5,287 nucleotides of DNA from JARRLC01 sp050290865 (lineage in GTDB: Bacteria > Pseudomonadota > Alphaproteobacteria > Rhizobiales > Rhodomicrobiaceae), in assembly GCA_050290865.1 (NCBI GenBank), contig JBNKIW010000114.1:1-5287 (forward strand). Reading direction: 5' to 3'. Below, piece after piece: positions 1 through 5,287 of this stretch (the stretch's first letter is position 1; each line of letters starts with the position of its first letter). The notes beneath the pieces are model-generated. The model was given only the letters and a program-made list of their open reading frames with translations, searched no databases and was not told the DNA's origin. The translations under genes were made by a program, and so were the position numbers.

Positions 1-1440
1 GAATTCGACGTAATAGGCGAGCATGCACAGGAACACGTGCGCCCGGACACGGGTCCCGAGCCAGTGATGGATCGGGCGGATCTGCAGGTCGACGCCTTTC
101 ATTGTACGGAAGGCGCGTTCCACCTGCGCCAGACTTTTGTAGGCGCTGACCGTATCCTCGGCGGAAAGCCGATCCTCCGGCACGCTGGTGCGGATCACGT
201 AGATCCCATCAAGCATGGCCTCGGTGGCAATCCCCTCGCCGTTGCGGCGGAACGAGAAATGGCCATCGCGGATGTCGAGCACGAAATGCTTGGCCATCTT
301 GTGTTTGTCGATCACGGCGCCGGCTTTCAACCCTATAACTGCCGCGGTGTGTTTCTTCGGCGCCCGACGGACAGTCTGGGTGATGCGCTTCAGGTCGCGC
401 TCGGTGGCTTCCAGAAGCGCGTTGCGCTTGCGGGCGCGTTCGTCCGCCAGCAGCGGATTGCGGCAAGCAATCAGCCTTTCGCCGGGGAAATGCTCCGGAG
501 CGCTGATTTCGGCCAGATCGCGCTCGTCAAACAGCGAGAGCTGCAACGGGCCGCTGGCGAGTTCGCGGATTTGCGGCGCCCTCAGGCAGGAAATCCAATC
601 GAGACCGGCCGGCTTCAAATCTTCAGTGATGCGCGCACTCGTGATCATGCCCCGGTCGCCAACGAGCACGACCGAAGCGAGCTTGAAGCGCGTCTTCAAC
701 TTCTTCACCTGAGCGGTCATGGTCTTGGGATCGCTCGTATTGCCATCGAACACCTCGATAGCGACCGGCGTTCCGTCGGCCGCGCACAAAAGTCCGTAGA
801 CGATTTGCGGACGATCCGGGCGGTGATCGCGCGAATAGCCCTGCTGCGCCAGCTCGCAGCAGCGCCCTTCGAGATAGCTCGACGACACGTCGTAAAGCAC
901 CAGCGTGCCGCCTTTAAGGTGCCTCTTCGCCAGCGCGGTCTCGATGCGCGGCTGTTGGGCGAGGAGCCAGTCGAGTGCGGCGTATACCTCGCGTTCGCTG
1001 ACGTTCTCCAGACCGCACGCCCTGGCCAGGCTCGAGTTTGCCGTCTCGGGATCGAGCGCGCGCCAGAAGGCGAGCTTCGAGCCAGGCGCGATCACCCGGT
1101 TGACGATCAAGGCCCGCACGATGGCGGCGGAGCGCTGATCATCTTCGCTGCGCGCTTTGAGGAGGGTGTCGAGACCGCACTTTCGCATCGTACCGAGCAC
1201 CGCGGCGACAGCCCCGTGCGGCAGCGCCCGGCGGATTTCGAACGTGTCCTTGAGGGGCGTCGCAATTTCGGCCCCTTTCAGCAGCTGGCCGATCGCCGTG
1301 ATCATCGGCTCAGGGAGTTTCGAGATATTGGCGAGCGTGCGTTTCCTGACCGTCCTCCCCTCGCGAAAGCTCTCGCGAATGAGGATGGCCGGCGGCGAAG
1401 TTCGATTTGGCACCCGTTCGATGAACATACCCGCCAGCAT
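1..1440 (-). CDS. IS1634-family (IS4 superfamily) DDE transposase, 3' end cut off by window edge
   Basis: This is a cut-and-paste transposase that would bind its element's terminal repeats and catalyse excision and insertion. The minus-strand frame is open from ATG 1440 through base 1, giving 480 residues with no stop; the family usually runs some 550-600 residues, so the C-terminus lies outside. The DDE residues are visible: Asp184 in LYDVSSSYLEG, Asp262 in VLVGDRGMI, and Glu441 in the YKSLAQVERAFRTMKG stretch (434-449), which is the Y-R/E-K type signature of this superfamily. A long insertion with FDGNTSDPKTM (231-241) lies between the first two. The frame also opens upstream of 1440 to a TAG at 1530-1528, so GTG 1503 is possible. 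I prefer ATG 1440 or ATG 1428 because the conserved-looking sequence begins at about FIERVPNRTSPPAIL. No strong ribosome binding site is seen. The frame is undamaged as far as visible. Confidence 0.93.
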   Translation of the reverse strand, partial: MLAGMFIERVPNRTSPPAILIRESFREGRTVRKRTLANISKLPEPMITAIGQLLKGAEIATPLKDTFEIRRALPHGAVAAVLGTMRKCGLDTLLKARSEDDQRSAAIVRALIVNRVIAPGSKLAFWRALDPETANSSLARACGLENVSEREVYAALDWLLAQQPRIETALAKRHLKGGTLVLYDVSSSYLEGRCCELAQQGYSRDHRPDRPQIVYGLLCAADGTPVAIEVFDGNTSDPKTMTAQVKKLKTRFKLASVVLVGDRGMITSARITEDLKPAGLDWISCLRAPQIRELASGPLQLSLFDERDLAEISAPEHFPGERLIACRNPLLADERARKRNALLEATERDLKRITQTVRRAPKKHTAAVIGLKAGAVIDKHKMAKHFVLDIRDGHFSFRRNGEGIATEAMLDGIYVIRTSVPEDRLSAEDTVSAYKSLAQVERAFRTMKGVDLQIRPIHHWLGTRVRAHVFLCMLAYYVEF

Positions 1441-1675
1441 GCGCTGATTCGCGAGGAGGTGCAAGTAAATTACATGGACACATTTATGGCGCCCAAACCA
1501 CACAAGATCGGCGCCCCGTAAGGCGCTCTAAGTAACGCCAAGTGAAAACTTCGGCCTAGTACAGCCCGCAACAAGTTCGCACCCCATTTACTGCACACGC
1601 TCAAGCGAGCTTGCTGCGGATAACGCTGCACTAGCTCCGCTTTGGAAGCAAAAGTCTCTGTGAATGTGTCAACTT
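1441..1675. other. Spacer between the transposase and the uncharacterised gene
   Basis: No convincing gene lies in these 235 bases. A minus-strand frame (1784-1470) passes through but has no recognisable features and overlaps the end of the neighbouring gene out of frame. The spacer contains the low copy of the 15-bp repeat (1540-1554), the GCGCC/GGCGC hairpin at 1511-1526, and a short imperfect stem CAAGC (1602-1606) with GCTTG (1609-1613) that lacks a T tract and so is not a clear terminator. A minus-strand TTGACA (1672-1667) sits just past the end of the upstream gene, but no acceptable -10 box follows at about 17 bases. Confidence 0.5.
1540..1554 (+). repeat. 15-bp direct repeat, low copy (pair with 3580-3594)
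   Basis: AAGTGAAAACTTCGG occurs perfectly here and at 3580-3594 in the same orientation; the bases on either side differ. It contains the inverted words AAGT and ACTT around GAAA. It lies about 100 bases upstream of the transposase start. It could be a target-site duplication, a shared element end, or a common operator; the sequence alone does not decide. Confidence 0.85.
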
Positions 1676-2224
1676 TTACACGGCGAGTTTTAACTGCTGG
1701 AGCCACACGGCCAGGGCGGTTTCGATTTTGTCGAAGGCGCGCTTGAGCAGACCATCGATGGCGTGATGATCGGGGAGAGCGCAAGCGAGACCTGGGCGCA
1801 ACAGCCGGTTGTAGACGCGGGTCAAGAAGATCGCGGCACGGACGCCTGCTGTTGTGATCTGATACCGGAAGCTCTTGGGTTTTCTCTCGATAATGCCGTG
1901 AAGGCGCAAGCGGCGAAGCTGATAGGTCACGGCCCCTTGGGAGATGTCTCCGGGATTTTTGCCGGACAGAGCGGCGAGGTGTTGGCGCAGATCGGCGGCG
2001 CGGAAGCCGTCGGGCTGGAGGCGGAAGAAAATGATTGCCTGCCAGATGAACTGGGTGCGCAGATCAGCGAAGCGTAAGCCCGAGGCACGCTGACCATTTT
2101 GCTCGACGGGACCGTTGATTTTTTGAAAGCTGTCCTCTGCGAGAATACAGGGAGCGATGCTTGCTGATCGCGACCAGACAAGCGTCGCTCGTGGCTGAGC
2201 CGTTCGACTTCCAGAAGGCGACGG
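1676..2224 (-). pseudogene. C-terminal part of the uncharacterised gene, in a shifted frame
   Basis: This is the continuation of the gene that starts at 3318, in the -1 frame relative to it. The frame opens after a TAA at 2227-2225 and ends at TAA 1678-1676. From about 2138 downward it reads like the family C-terminus: EDSFQKINGPVEQ, then QRASGLRFADLR, a helical stretch, and a winged-helix-like segment with TYQLRRLRLHGIIERK (from about 1927) followed by FRYQITTAGVRAAIF. The LRRLRLHGIIER pattern resembles the recognition helix and wing of MarR/ArsR-like DNA-binding domains. No start codon with a good ribosome binding site was found for independent expression. GTG 1930 would give an 84-residue piece lacking half the domain, so it is best treated as a detached 3' portion unless frameshifting joins it to the main body. 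Confidence 0.8.
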
Positions 2225-3318
2225 TTAGCTGTGAAGCCAACCTCCCGCAGCTTGGGCAGATTGTGCAGACGCTTGCCGATGCCGAAATCCCGGGTGTTGT
2301 TGATGGTGGTCTCGGTCCGCAAGGCGCGTCCTTCCTTGTGGTACTGCTTGATCCGCGAGTTCTTGTAATGGACGTTGAGCGTTGGTTTGACGCCCTCGGT
2401 AACGATGCGAGTGCGGAAACGTCCAGGTGTCCGGCGGGTGATGCGGCGCCCGAAGATGAGCTGCACCTCTTCGGGACGGCCGAAGTCGAGGTTTTCGCGG
2501 ATGACCTGTTCGAAGAAGATGCGGCCATGGACCGGCCGGTCGAGAACCTGGGTCGTTGAGAATTCGGCCTGCAGGATCGAGAGATCGTAGCGATATCCGG
2601 CTTGGCGATCGGCGCCGGTGAAGGGATGAGGCAGCAGGCGCAGCCATTTGCGCAAAAGCCCGTCGATCTTCTCGGGTGAGAGTTCATCGCAGATTTGCTG
2701 CAACCGTTCGGGATCGGCGCAGCTCAAGATGCCGTTGTCCAGCGCCTCGAACGGAATGCCTTCCAGGGCCAGCTGCCGCTTGGCGTATTCGTGACCATTG
2801 ATGCAAAGCTTGGCGTTATACGGAAAATAGGTGCAGAATTTGAGGAAGAATGGTCCGAAATCGCGATCAACGGCATAGATGTAGTAGTGGTTCACCATCG
2901 CTGTCGATCGCACGATCCAGACATAGGTCTTACCCGTTTTGGCGTTATGGCGCTTCTCAGTGCGGTAAACCGATGCCTTCTCCTGAGCCTTGCCGAAGAA
3001 AACAACGCCCTCGGTGGCACTGAACTTTCGCAGCCGTTCCTTCATCACGTCATCCTTGCGCTGTCCTTTCTGGAAGGCGATGACCGGAACCCCGTTCTGC
3101 GCCGCGAACCGCTCCAGACCTGCGACAAAGCTCCGGCTCATCGGCGCCATCAAGGCCGGCGAGGCCACACGCTGCTGGCGATGACCACGGAAGAACCACA
3201 CCACCCCCTGCTCGTATTGCAGCTTCGGGATGTAGGCGTGCAGATACATCCGGTCGATCCCCTCGACCGTCAGCCTCACATGGTTATCGAGAATGTCGGC
3301 AACAGATTGTGATAGCAT
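1927..3318 (-). CDS. Uncharacterised conserved protein, N-terminal main body; frameshifted near its 3' end
   Basis: I recognise the family from memory as widespread and without an assigned function, and I do not name one. ATG 3318 is chosen over TTG 3324 because GGAG (3330-3327) lies 8 bases upstream of it. Residues 1-375 look intact and strongly patterned: IDRMYLHAYIPKLQ (21-34), FQKGQRKDD (82-90), GKAQEK (109-114), a rich block from MVNHYYIY (141-148) through DFGPFFLKFCTYFPYNAK (153-170) and GHEYAKRQL (175-183), LDNGILSCADP (193-203), GYRYDLSILQAEF (241-253), RRTPGRFRTR (295-304), and IKQYHKEGRALRTETTIN (323-340). There is no signal peptide or membrane segment. After about residue 385 the frame loses family character and becomes a Ser/Ala/Pro-rich tail ending at 1927; the true continuation lies in the shifted frame down to 1676. 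The repaired length is about 547 residues. The K-Y-K...LR-E-N pattern loosely recalls rolling-circle replication proteins, but this is too weak to assign. Confidence 0.8.
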   Translation of the reverse strand: MLSQSVADILDNHVRLTVEGIDRMYLHAYIPKLQYEQGVVWFFRGHRQQRVASPALMAPMSRSFVAGLERFAAQNGVPVIAFQKGQRKDDVMKERLRKFSATEGVVFFGKAQEKASVYRTEKRHNAKTGKTYVWIVRSTAMVNHYYIYAVDRDFGPFFLKFCTYFPYNAKLCINGHEYAKRQLALEGIPFEALDNGILSCADPERLQQICDELSPEKIDGLLRKWLRLLPHPFTGADRQAGYRYDLSILQAEFSTTQVLDRPVHGRIFFEQVIRENLDFGRPEEVQLIFGRRITRRTPGRFRTRIVTEGVKPTLNVHYKNSRIKQYHKEGRALRTETTINNTRDFGIGKRLHNLPKLREVGFTANRRLLEVERLSHERRLSGRDQQASLPVFSQRTAFKKSTVPSSKMVSVPRAYASLICAPSSSGRQSFSSASSPTASAPPICANTSPLCPAKIPETSPKGP

Positions 3319-3334
3319 GGGCAAGGCTCCGGCC
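3319..3334 (-). promoter_or_regulatory. Ribosome binding site held in alternative RNA helices
   Basis: GGAG (3330-3327) is the only good Shine-Dalgarno sequence at proper spacing (8 nt) from ATG 3318. It lies inside the 3' strand of the long-range helix (3334-3325) and also in the loop of the hairpin 3346-3340/3325-3319. In the first structure it is fully paired and translation should be blocked; in the hairpin alone it is exposed in a 14-nt loop. This suggests translational control of the downstream protein, possibly self-regulation. It is inferred from base pairing only. Confidence 0.5.
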
Positions 3335-3359
3335 CCGGTCTTGCCCAGTATGGCGCATT

Positions 3360-3374
3360 CACCGCCTGGCGGTG
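3360..3374. repeat. Near-perfect palindrome CACCGCC-T-GGCGGTG
   Basis: Two 7-base arms surround one base; as RNA this is a 6-pair hairpin with a 3-nt loop. It is the most stable short hairpin of the leader and lies inside the long-range helix. There is no T tract, so it is not an intrinsic terminator in this position. A palindromic protein-binding site is the alternative reading. Confidence 0.6.
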
Positions 3375-3379
3375 CAAAC

Positions 3380-3401
3380 GAGATCAGCCCCGCTGTATCT
3401 C
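3380..3401. repeat. 9-bp inverted repeat with one bulge in the leader
   Basis: GAGAT-CAGC-CCC-GCTG-T-ATCTC: nine pairs interrupted by a single unpaired base (3396). On the minus strand the 5' arm overlaps an orphan Shine-Dalgarno-like AAGGAGAG (3406-3399) that has no start codon at usable distance, which suggests that these purines serve structure rather than translation. Confidence 0.6.
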
Positions 3402-3548
3402 TCCTTATGTACCGGTGACCGGAGCCACCTCAACACGTCTCGTCGGTCAGAGGCGAAGCCTCGCTAGTTACTTGTCGACATCCATGCGGCATAGTACATG
3501 CCTACATAAATCAGCGCAATACTCGATTTTCCTTGCGCAATCAGGCGT

Positions 3549-5123
3549 TTACTGCGAAATCGAGCCGGAAGTTCGGCTTAAGTGAAAACTTCGGTTCAAG
3601 AGCGCGATTTCGAAATGCATGCCATCCGGGCGTCCGCTGAAATGGCCGCCCCAAAAGAAACCGTTGTTGGCGGCCAGCGCCGCCAGTTCGCGCACGGAAC
3701 CGCGGCGTCCCACAAGCGCTGGCCTAGCACCCAGCGGATTCCTCGCAGCGTTGATGTCGAAGGCGCTGCCAAAGGCGTGATTACTGAGAATCTTCCTGCT
3801 GCCGCGGATGAAGCGCGGCACATAGGCCCCGTCGAAAGAACAGACGCGATCGAGCAACCCGGCGGCTTCCCAGGCCTGCCAAAGAGCCTGGAGTTGCCCG
3901 GCGGCGAGGCGGTGAAAGCGCATGCCGGCTGGGGCTCTCTGGCCAAGCGCCCGTCGGAGTTGCGGGATCGGGACCATGACGATGTGGTCTCGTTCCCAGT
4001 TTCCGAGCACGCGGATATGCTCGCGATTGCCGCGTTGCGGATCGGCAGCATACCTGAAAGCACCGAAAACCGCTTGCCGCGCGGCGGTGCCGGTAAGGGG
4101 GTGAAAGCTGGGGCGCGTGGGGAAATCCGAGCCGGTAATTCCTACCCCGGGCTCCTCGATCAACTCGAACCCGAGTTGCATCGCTTTCCTGAATGTGCGG
4201 CGGCCCGCGATGCCGTCCACGGTCAAATTGCAACGGCTCTGAAATGCACGTGTGGCAGCGCCCGTTTTGGGGCCGAACACGCCGTCAAGGCCGCATGGGT
4301 CGAACCCTCGGCCGAGCAGGAAGGCCTGCCAGGCGTAGACAAGGTCCCCCCTGGAACCGCACCGCAGCGCGCGTAGCACGGCGGGCTGATTGTCCTGGGA
4401 GGGGGAGATGTCCGGGACGGGAGCGGGGTTGGTTGCGATCAACGCGGGACCAGCACTGCTTACGGCCACCTCGCCGTATTCGGCGTTCAAAGCATGAGCG
4501 ACGACGCCTTCTTGCTGCGCGGGCGCGGTGATCGCCGCCGGTTCCGGATCATGCGCAGTGCAGGGGAAAGTCAGCGCCGCATCCCGAGCTTTGTTCCAGC
4601 GATTGACAAGACCCTTCCAGAACCGGCTGGCCTCGTGGCGATGGGCAACGTCGCGCTCATACTGCTCGCGGGCAATACGCAGCGCATTCAACAGCGCTGG
4701 CGCGTCCTGCTCCTTCACGGCGATGGCGGAACGGGTGATGGGGCCGACAATGCCATCATCGGCAACGCTCAGCGCCCGTTGCAGAATGCGTGCGGCACCT
4801 TTGGGGCCACGGTTGAACGCACAGTCCCGCAGATAACATTCTAGGGCCGGGACGGGCGTCCAGTCCGCGACGACATCCGTATATGCTGCAATGAATTCAT
4901 GCGCCCGCTTCTCAGCTTCGTCATAGCGGCCCGCATCGATAAGATCGGCGAGGAGCCGGGCTTCCGCCGGGTGGTACCGCTCGTTGATGCCCGCAACCTC
5001 GAATGCACCGCCGCCATCACCGCGAGGTAACTTATAGACCTTGAGCCGCCTCTGCTTGTCACGGCGCGCTTCGAAATCGAGGATAAAGCCCGCCATTCTC
5101 AGACGTTCTTGAGGCGTCGCCAT
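3549..5123 (-). CDS. Fused peptidoglycan hydrolase: GH108-like region, PG-binding domain, M15 zinc peptidase
   Basis: This is a cell-wall-degrading enzyme of prophage-lysin type. Residues 1-180 resemble GH108-type muramidases: a Glu in ILDFEARRD (Glu18) at the place of the usual catalytic Glu, LRDCAFNRGPKGAARILQ (98-115), and DGIVGPITRSAI (123-134), typical of the family's own peptidoglycan-binding part. A low-complexity Ala/Pro linker (190-245) follows. Residues 253-315 form a PG_binding_1-like domain (GSRGDLVYAWQAFL, DGVFGPKTGAATRAFQ, DGIAGRRT). Residues 420-507 are an M15 (VanY/CwlK-like) peptidase with zinc ligands His449 and Asp456 (SNHAFGSAFD) and His503 (DGMHFE). No signal peptide or membrane segment is seen, so export would need a holin or a dedicated route. 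ATG 5123 has AGGGAA 7 bases upstream. The last 14 residues (511-524) are encoded by inserted DNA, so the native C-terminus is lost, although all catalytic residues remain. Confidence 0.88.
   Translation of the reverse strand: MATPQERLRMAGFILDFEARRDKQRRLKVYKLPRGDGGGAFEVAGINERYHPAEARLLADLIDAGRYDEAEKRAHEFIAAYTDVVADWTPVPALECYLRDCAFNRGPKGAARILQRALSVADDGIVGPITRSAIAVKEQDAPALLNALRIAREQYERDVAHRHEASRFWKGLVNRWNKARDAALTFPCTAHDPEPAAITAPAQQEGVVAHALNAEYGEVAVSSAGPALIATNPAPVPDISPSQDNQPAVLRALRCGSRGDLVYAWQAFLLGRGFDPCGLDGVFGPKTGAATRAFQSRCNLTVDGIAGRRTFRKAMQLGFELIEEPGVGITGSDFPTRPSFHPLTGTAARQAVFGAFRYAADPQRGNREHIRVLGNWERDHIVMVPIPQLRRALGQRAPAGMRFHRLAAGQLQALWQAWEAAGLLDRVCSFDGAYVPRFIRGSRKILSNHAFGSAFDINAARNPLGARPALVGRRGSVRELAALAANNGFFWGGHFSGRPDGMHFEIALLNRSFHLSRTSGSISQ
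3580..3594 (+). repeat. 15-bp direct repeat, high copy (pair with 1540-1554)
   Basis: This is a perfect second copy of AAGTGAAAACTTCGG. On the minus strand it begins in codon 510 of the hydrolase gene, just after the last M15 motif, and so marks the junction between the gene and the inserted DNA. Its AACTTC also pairs with GAAGTT at 3568-3573. Confidence 0.85.
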
Positions 5124-5287
5124 CGCCGGATTCCCTATGTGGAAGAGCTGTACGGGGATATTTGCCGGGTTTACCTGTTCCTGGCCGCCGCGGATCTGGA
5201 CGGCGCCTTCTTCGGCCGTTTCGTTGGCTCGATGCGGTATCGGCGTGGCTCAACCGCCGTCCGCCCTTTGATGGCTTCGGGCCGGCT
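5124..5287. other. Upstream region of the hydrolase gene; no confident gene
   Basis: AGGGAA (5136-5131) serves as the ribosome binding site for the hydrolase. The hydrolase frame stays open upstream to a TGA near 5250 but has no further start codon. A plus-strand frame from about 5130 to the window end is open and reads plausibly (VEELYGDICRVYLFLAAADL near its start). It could be the beginning of a divergent gene from GTG near 5139, but it is too short to identify and there is no clear ribosome binding site, so I do not call it. No recognisable sigma-70 promoter was found. Confidence 0.4.

Larger units (their letters stand above)
1..1554 (-). mobile_element. IS1634-type insertion sequence, partial; upstream boundary uncertain
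   Basis: This is the element carrying the transposase above. The far end is outside the window, so its terminal inverted repeats cannot be compared. The transposase-proximal end must lie between 1441 and roughly 1554. The high bound given here is the edge of the 15-bp repeat at 1540-1554, whose sequence recurs exactly where foreign DNA starts in the hydrolase gene. A hairpin, GCGCC (1511-1515) with GGCGC (1522-1526), lies in the leader. The boundary is an inference. Confidence 0.45.
1540..3594 (-). mobile_element. Candidate mobile unit: structured leader plus uncharacterised gene between 15-bp repeats
   Basis: The 15-bp repeats enclose one complete transcriptional unit: about 260 nt of structured leader and one frameshifted gene of an uncharacterised family. 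The high boundary coincides with the point where the hydrolase frame, after its last recognisable M15 motif, runs into unrelated sequence, which marks an insertion junction. I see no good terminal inverted repeats just inside the 15-mers. The inner bases share two further short words, AAGTTCG (1573-1579; 3569-3575) and TTTACTGC (1587-1594; 3548-3555). Whether the gene product moves this unit, or the unit was moved by something else, is not known. Confidence 0.35.
3319..3594 (-). ncRNA. Structured leader or RNA candidate upstream of the uncharacterised gene
   Basis: No gene fits here, but inverted repeats are dense. As minus-strand RNA, from 5': GAAGUU 3592-3587 with AACUUC 3573-3568; CUCGAUUU 3564-3557 with AAAUCGAG 3529-3522; GGCAU 3502-3498 with AUGCC 3492-3488; GAGGC 3462-3458 with GCCUC 3454-3450 (loop UUC). 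A long-range helix follows, GGCUCCGGUC 3426-3417 with GGCCGGAGCC 3334-3325 (10 pairs, one G-U). It encloses a 9-pair hairpin (GAGAU 3401-3397/AUCUC 3384-3380 and CAGC 3395-3392/GCUG 3388-3385, one bulged A, GGG loop) and CACCGCC/GGCGGUG at 3374-3360. Finally GGGCAAG 3346-3340 pairs with CUUGCCC 3325-3319, directly before the AUG. The last hairpin's loop pairs upstream in the long-range helix, so together they form a pseudoknot or two alternative states. The pairings are direct reading; an RNA role is inferred. Confidence 0.55.

Noticed and set aside
1..6. EcoRI site GAATTC at the very start
   Set aside because: Could reflect a clone or contig edge, but the same site occurs elsewhere in the window, so nothing can be concluded.
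37..1521. Long plus-strand open frame (494 codons)
   Set aside because: It is antisense to the transposase, which has clear DDE motifs on the minus strand. The plus-strand product has no recognisable motif; high GC keeps the opposite frame open.
1640..1672. TTGACA as a -35 box for the transposase leader
   Set aside because: No -10-like hexamer at 16-18 bases and it is more than 200 bases from the transposase start.
1470..1784. Minus-strand frame of 104 codons across the low repeat
   Set aside because: Overlaps the C-terminal gene part out of frame; its end matches the hydrolase tail only through the 15-bp repeat, so it does not show a separate gene.
2064..2687. Minus-strand frame of 207 codons
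   Set aside because: Third frame over the uncharacterised gene; Ser/Arg/Ala-rich with no domain, and not needed to connect the two real frames.
2695..3312. Plus-strand frame of 205 codons
   Set aside because: Antisense to the best conserved blocks of the uncharacterised gene; no ribosome binding site or motif of its own.
3319..3594. Hammerhead or group II intron RNA in the leader
   Set aside because: No CUGANGA/GAAA hammerhead core and no intron domain V-like hairpin could be found by eye; the protein is not a reverse transcriptase.
3582..4376. Plus-strand frame of 264 codons
   Set aside because: Antisense shadow of the M15 and peptidoglycan-binding parts of the hydrolase, whose motifs are on the minus strand.

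Overview
The window is GC-rich (roughly 60%) and every convincing gene lies on the minus strand. The codon use, the insertion-sequence type and the fused cell-wall hydrolase suggest an alphaproteobacterium of the Rhizobiales or Sphingomonadales kind. This is inferred from composition and gene content only, because no ribosomal or housekeeping gene is present. It looks like an accessory region in which mobile DNA has landed behind a phage-type lysis gene.

The minus strand is transcribed from high to low coordinates. (1) 5123-3549 encodes a three-part peptidoglycan hydrolase: a GH108-like N-terminus with its own peptidoglycan-binding part, a central PG_binding_1-type domain, and a C-terminal M15 (VanY/CwlK-like) zinc peptidase. 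Its last 14 residues come from the neighbouring element, so the native 3' end has been replaced. (2) 3594-3319 is about 275 nt without a gene but dense in inverted repeats. Read as minus-strand RNA it gives a series of hairpins and a long-range helix that pairs with the ribosome binding site of the next gene, with a possible pseudoknot. (3) 3318-1676 is a gene of a family I recall only as uncharacterised in many bacteria. A one-base frameshift between about 2224 and 2130 separates the conserved main body from a winged-helix-like C-terminus; repaired, it would be about 547 residues. (4) 1675-1441 is a short spacer. (5) 1440-1 is the first 480 residues of an IS1634-family (IS4 superfamily) DDE transposase running off the left edge.

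A perfect 15-bp direct repeat (1540-1554 and 3580-3594) brackets the structured leader plus the uncharacterised gene. The high copy lies where the hydrolase reading frame changes to unrelated sequence; the low copy lies about 100 bp upstream of the transposase. One reading is that the leader and gene form a mobile unit of about 2.0 kb inserted at, or ending in, this repeat, next to or inside the leader of the IS1634-type element. The most interesting part is this unit: an uncharacterised protein preceded by a compact, probably structured RNA. The RNA structures were worked out by eye and have not been tested by folding energy or covariation.
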